From an uncultured Lachnospiraceae bacterium (GTDB lineage: Bacteria > Bacillota > Clostridia > Lachnospirales > Lachnospiraceae), in assembly GCA_934343915.1 (NCBI GenBank), contig CAKRIL010000001.1:62001-126000 (forward strand): a stretch of DNA of 64,000 nucleotides, given 5' to 3'. Position 1 is the first letter of the stretch, and each line of letters starts with the position of its first letter. Shown piece by piece: positions 61,635-64,000 of the stretch. The notes beneath the pieces are model-generated. The model worked only from the letters and a program-made list of their open reading frames with translations, was not told the origin of the DNA and ran no database searches. The position numbers and the translations under genes were made by a program.

Positions 61635-62327
61635 ATGGGAGATTTGAAGGAAAAGATAATGGAAGAGCTCAACTGCGAGACAGTCTTTACCATTCATATA
61701 GGAAGCTTTGACATTCCTATTGCTGAGTCGACGGTCATTACATGGGTCATCATGGCTATTCTGCTTGTACTGTGTATATTCCTGACAAGAGGACTTAAGG
61801 TTAAGAATGTAAGTAAGAGACAGCTTGTTGCTGAATCCATTGTCGGATGGCTTGAGAAATTCGTAATCGGAATGACAGGCGAAGAAGGAAAAGCTTTCGT
61901 ACCATATCTGTGTTCAGTACTTCTGTACATAGGCTTTGCCAACCTGATTGGCCTGTGCGGAGTTAAGCCTCCAACGAAAGATCTCAACGTGACAGCAGCC
62001 CTTGCAATTATGAGCATAGTGCTTGTGCAGTATGCGGGAATACATAAGAAGGGCTTCAAGGGATGGCTTAAGAGCTTTACGCAGCCTATGGCGATTGTCA
62101 CACCTATTAATATTCTTGAGTTATTCATCAAGCCGCTTTCACTTTGTATGCGACTTTTTGGTAACGTATTAGGTGCATTTGTTATTATGGAGCTGTTAAA
62201 GTCTCTGATTCCGGTTGTACTGCCGGTTCCATTCAGTTTTTATTTTGATATTTTTGACGGTTTAATTCAGGCATACGTTTTTGTATTTTTAACATCACTT
62301 TATATTAAGGAAGCAGTCGAAGAGTAG
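61635..62327 (+). CDS. atpB: ATP synthase F0 subunit a
   Basis: A 230-residue membrane subunit forming the ion half-channels. Five or six hydrophobic segments are visible. The essential Arg is in LSLCMRLFGNVLGAF (about residue 171). ANLIGLCGVKPPTKDLNVTAALA is the usual fourth-segment region. GGAGTGAG precedes the ATG. It is the first gene of the operon; no atpI is seen before it. Confidence 0.96.
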   Translation: MGDLKEKIMEELNCETVFTIHIGSFDIPIAESTVITWVIMAILLVLCIFLTRGLKVKNVSKRQLVAESIVGWLEKFVIGMTGEEGKAFVPYLCSVLLYIGFANLIGLCGVKPPTKDLNVTAALAIMSIVLVQYAGIHKKGFKGWLKSFTQPMAIVTPINILELFIKPLSLCMRLFGNVLGAFVIMELLKSLIPVVLPVPFSFYFDIFDGLIQAYVFVFLTSLYIKEAVEE

Positions 62328-62378
62328 GGCTGCCATTAAAAAATCAACATGCCGCAGAGCGGCAGAACGGAGGAAAAT

Positions 62379-62597
62379 ATGGGAATTGCATTAGGAGCAG
62401 GAATTGCAGCATTAGCATGTATAGGAGCAGGTATCGGTATCGGTATCGCAGCAGGTAAGGCAACAGAGGCAGTCGCAAGACAGCCTGAGGCAGAGAGCAA
62501 GATCACAAAGCTTTTACTTTTAGGTGGTGCGCTTGCAGAGGCAACCGCTATTTACGGTTTCGTTGTAGCTATCCTTATTATCATCTTACTTGGTTAA
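62379..62597 (+). CDS. atpE: ATP synthase F0 subunit c
   Basis: A 72-residue hairpin of two membrane helices with the polar loop VARQPEAESK and the ion-binding Glu54 in ALAEATAIYG. The Gln and Ser/Thr partners that mark sodium-type rings (as in Ilyobacter) are replaced by Ile and Ala, which favours protons; this is inference from the motif. GGAGG before ATG 62379 sets the start, ten codons inside the open frame. Confidence 0.95.
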   Translation: MGIALGAGIAALACIGAGIGIGIAAGKATEAVARQPEAESKITKLLLLGGALAEATAIYGFVVAILIIILLG

Positions 62598-62634
62598 TCA
62601 GGTTAGAAAAAATATCAGATAAGGAGAGGATAGC

Positions 62635-63120
62635 ATGTTAAGAATAGATATTAATCTGTTATTTACCGTTATCAACCTGATTATCATCTATGTAATCATT
62701 CGTAAGCTTTTATTCAAGCCGGTGAAGAACATCATCGCACAGCGTGAGGCTGAGATTAACAAGCAGTACGAGGATGCAAAGACGACAGAGGATAACGCCA
62801 ATGCCTTAAAGGTTCAGTATGAGCAGGCTTTAAGCGGAGCAGAGACAGAGAAGGCTGCCGTTATAAGCGAGGCAAGAGTCAAGGCAGGAGCTGAGTATGA
62901 CAGAATCGTGGCTGACGCTAAGACAGCGGCAGACAAGCTTATGGATGATGCCAGAAAGGAAGCAGTTAAGGAACAGGAGAAGACCATCAAGCAGGCTAAA
63001 GACCAGATTGAAGAGCTCGTCGTTGCAGCTACGGCAAAGGTTGTTGCATCGGGACAGGGCGAGGCCGCTGACAGGGAACTCTACAACCAATTTTTGACAA
63101 AGACGGGTGAAAACAAGTGA
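62635..63120 (+). CDS. atpF: ATP synthase F0 subunit b
   Basis: A 161-residue protein with one N-terminal membrane helix (NLLFTVINLIIIYVIIRKLL) and a long charged helix with REAEINKQYEDAK and EARVKAGAEYDRIVADAK that dimerises as the peripheral stalk. GGAGAGG precedes the ATG. Its stop codon overlaps the GTG start of the next frame (GTGA). Confidence 0.95.
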   Translation: MLRIDINLLFTVINLIIIYVIIRKLLFKPVKNIIAQREAEINKQYEDAKTTEDNANALKVQYEQALSGAETEKAAVISEARVKAGAEYDRIVADAKTAADKLMDDARKEAVKEQEKTIKQAKDQIEELVVAATAKVVASGQGEAADRELYNQFLTKTGENK

Positions 63121-64000
63121 TTAGTACAGCAAAAGATTATGCTAAGACATTGCGCGAACTGAACATTGCAGCGAACATAGTGGGACAGGCAGACGACATC
63201 TTCACTGCTGTACCGCAGATTGCAGAAGAATTTGCGAATCCTTCCATATCGCTTGCATCCAAGCACAATGTGATTGAGAAGGTCTTTCCGTTACAGATAA
63301 GAGATTTTTTAAAGCTTCTCTGTGACAATTCCGACACGGGTTTGTGGAAGGACATAGTTAAGGCTTATAGGGAGGCAGCTCCGGAACGCAAGGGTGAGTT
63401 CGTTGTCACACTCAAGTATGTGACTGCACCGAGCGACGAGCAGCTTCAGGGTATTAAGGATTTTGTGGCAAAGCAGTATAATACGACAGAGTTCACATTC
63501 GAACTTGAAGAGGACAAGAGCCTTGGCGGCGGCTTTGTCATTCAGGCGGGCAATGATGTATTCGATTGGAGTACAAGCGGCAGAATGAAGCAGTTCAAGG
63601 AGCAGCTTTCCAAGGCGGAAATCGGTGCATCAGCCAGCACGGAGAACATTATCTCCATATTAAAGAGTGAGATTGACAATTTTGAGCTTGAGGCTCAGGA
63701 CAAGGAAGTCGGCGTGGTAAGCTATGTCGGCGATGGAATTGCCAATATCAACGGAATTGACCATGCAGCCTACGGCGAGATAGTTATATTCGACTGCGGT
63801 GTTAAGGGCATGGTTCAGGATGTAAGAAAAGATGAGATAGGCTGTATCCTCTTCGGACGTGATACAGAGATTAAGGAAGGCTCAAGAGTTGCCCGTACAG
63901 GCAAGAGAGCAGGTATTCCTGTCGGTGAAGGCTTCCTTGGAAGAATTATTGATGCACTTGGAGCACCTATCGACGGTGCAGGTGCGGTTAAGGAAGAGGG
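63117..64000 (+). CDS. atpHA: ATP synthase delta-alpha subunit fusion (partial at window edge)
   Basis: One uninterrupted frame from GTG 63117 to the window end (294 codons). Residues 1 to about 165 are a complete delta/OSCP subunit: ISTAKDYAKTLRE at the start, YVTAPSDEQLQGIKDF, then the end DKSLGGGFVIQAGN and TSGRMKQFKEQLSK. After a short linker (AEIGASAS) the alpha subunit follows in the same frame: TENIISILKSEIDNFE, VGVVSYVGDGIANINGIDHA and VPVGEG-like IPVGEGFLGRIIDALG. No stop occurs between them, and there is no ATG, GTG or TTG in frame from 63588 to 63713, where alpha should start. The two subunits are normally separate genes with 1:3 stoichiometry. Confidence 0.85.
   Translation, partial: MISTAKDYAKTLRELNIAANIVGQADDIFTAVPQIAEEFANPSISLASKHNVIEKVFPLQIRDFLKLLCDNSDTGLWKDIVKAYREAAPERKGEFVVTLKYVTAPSDEQLQGIKDFVAKQYNTTEFTFELEEDKSLGGGFVIQAGNDVFDWSTSGRMKQFKEQLSKAEIGASASTENIISILKSEIDNFELEAQDKEVGVVSYVGDGIANINGIDHAAYGEIVIFDCGVKGMVQDVRKDEIGCILFGRDTEIKEGSRVARTGKRAGIPVGEGFLGRIIDALGAPIDGAGAVKEE

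Noticed and set aside
1..64000. tRNA, rRNA or CRISPR arrays
   Set aside because: No cloverleaf with CCA-proximal motifs, no rRNA signature and no regularly spaced direct repeats were found by reading the gaps on both strands.

Overview
The window looks like the chromosome of a spore-forming member of the Lachnospiraceae (Clostridia). Supporting signs are spmA/spmB, a pair of YhgE/Pip proteins, a GH105 pectin-fragment hydrolase, DUF896, a HelD helicase, moderate GC content and strong AGGAGG ribosome sites. The genus cannot be fixed from the sequence. No rRNA, tRNA or CRISPR array was seen.

Left end (1-9740): the end of a UDP-galactopyranose mutase gene and a decayed Rpn fragment, then a winged-helix/PD-(D/E)XK protein. 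Next comes a very AT-rich island holding a 1130-aa nuclease-STAND-TPR NTPase (Avs-like domain order) that converges on a glycosyltransferase plus aminotransferase pair. The island lies exactly between two perfect 19-bp inverted repeats (2483-2501 and 8419-8437) and next to a tyrosine recombinase gene. I read it as a probable invertible or mobile cargo cassette.

Middle (9741-33073): sugar-nucleotide and cell-envelope genes (gmd, fcl, glmM, manC, manA, a membrane acyltransferase, a GtrB-type glycosyltransferase) make and use GDP-mannose and GDP-fucose. Among them sit an AraC regulator, an unusual regulator with two XRE-like halves, a short exported peptide gene, and a citrate synthase - KDG kinase - hydrolase - aconitase run. 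spmA and spmB are separated by a two-gene DNA-repair radical-SAM module.

Right-middle (33074-56000): a sugar-importer-like operon without an ATPase, continuing into an HlyD-like adaptor and an orphan MacB-type periplasmic domain; a GT-C glycosyltransferase; ldh-tdk-deoC-helD; a lipoprotein / DUF4956 / VTC-domain cluster whose VTC gene has a premature stop; a two-component system; and a GH105 enzyme.

Right end (56024-64000): a Pip - Lys-rich membrane protein - Pip operon with palindromic operators, divergent from the ATP synthase operon (atpB-atpE-atpF). There the delta and alpha subunits read as one continuous frame.

The most striking signal is a family of five dispersed elements of 285-302 bp (10685, 17967, 47813, 52031, 52434). 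Each folds into a long outer stem with two inner hairpins. The stems change compensatorily between copies, yet read on one strand nine of the ten inner loops are ANGGAN hexaloops and the tenth is AGGAC, the signature of CsrA/RsmA-binding RNAs. Three copies have a promoter just upstream and lie in the leader of a gene.
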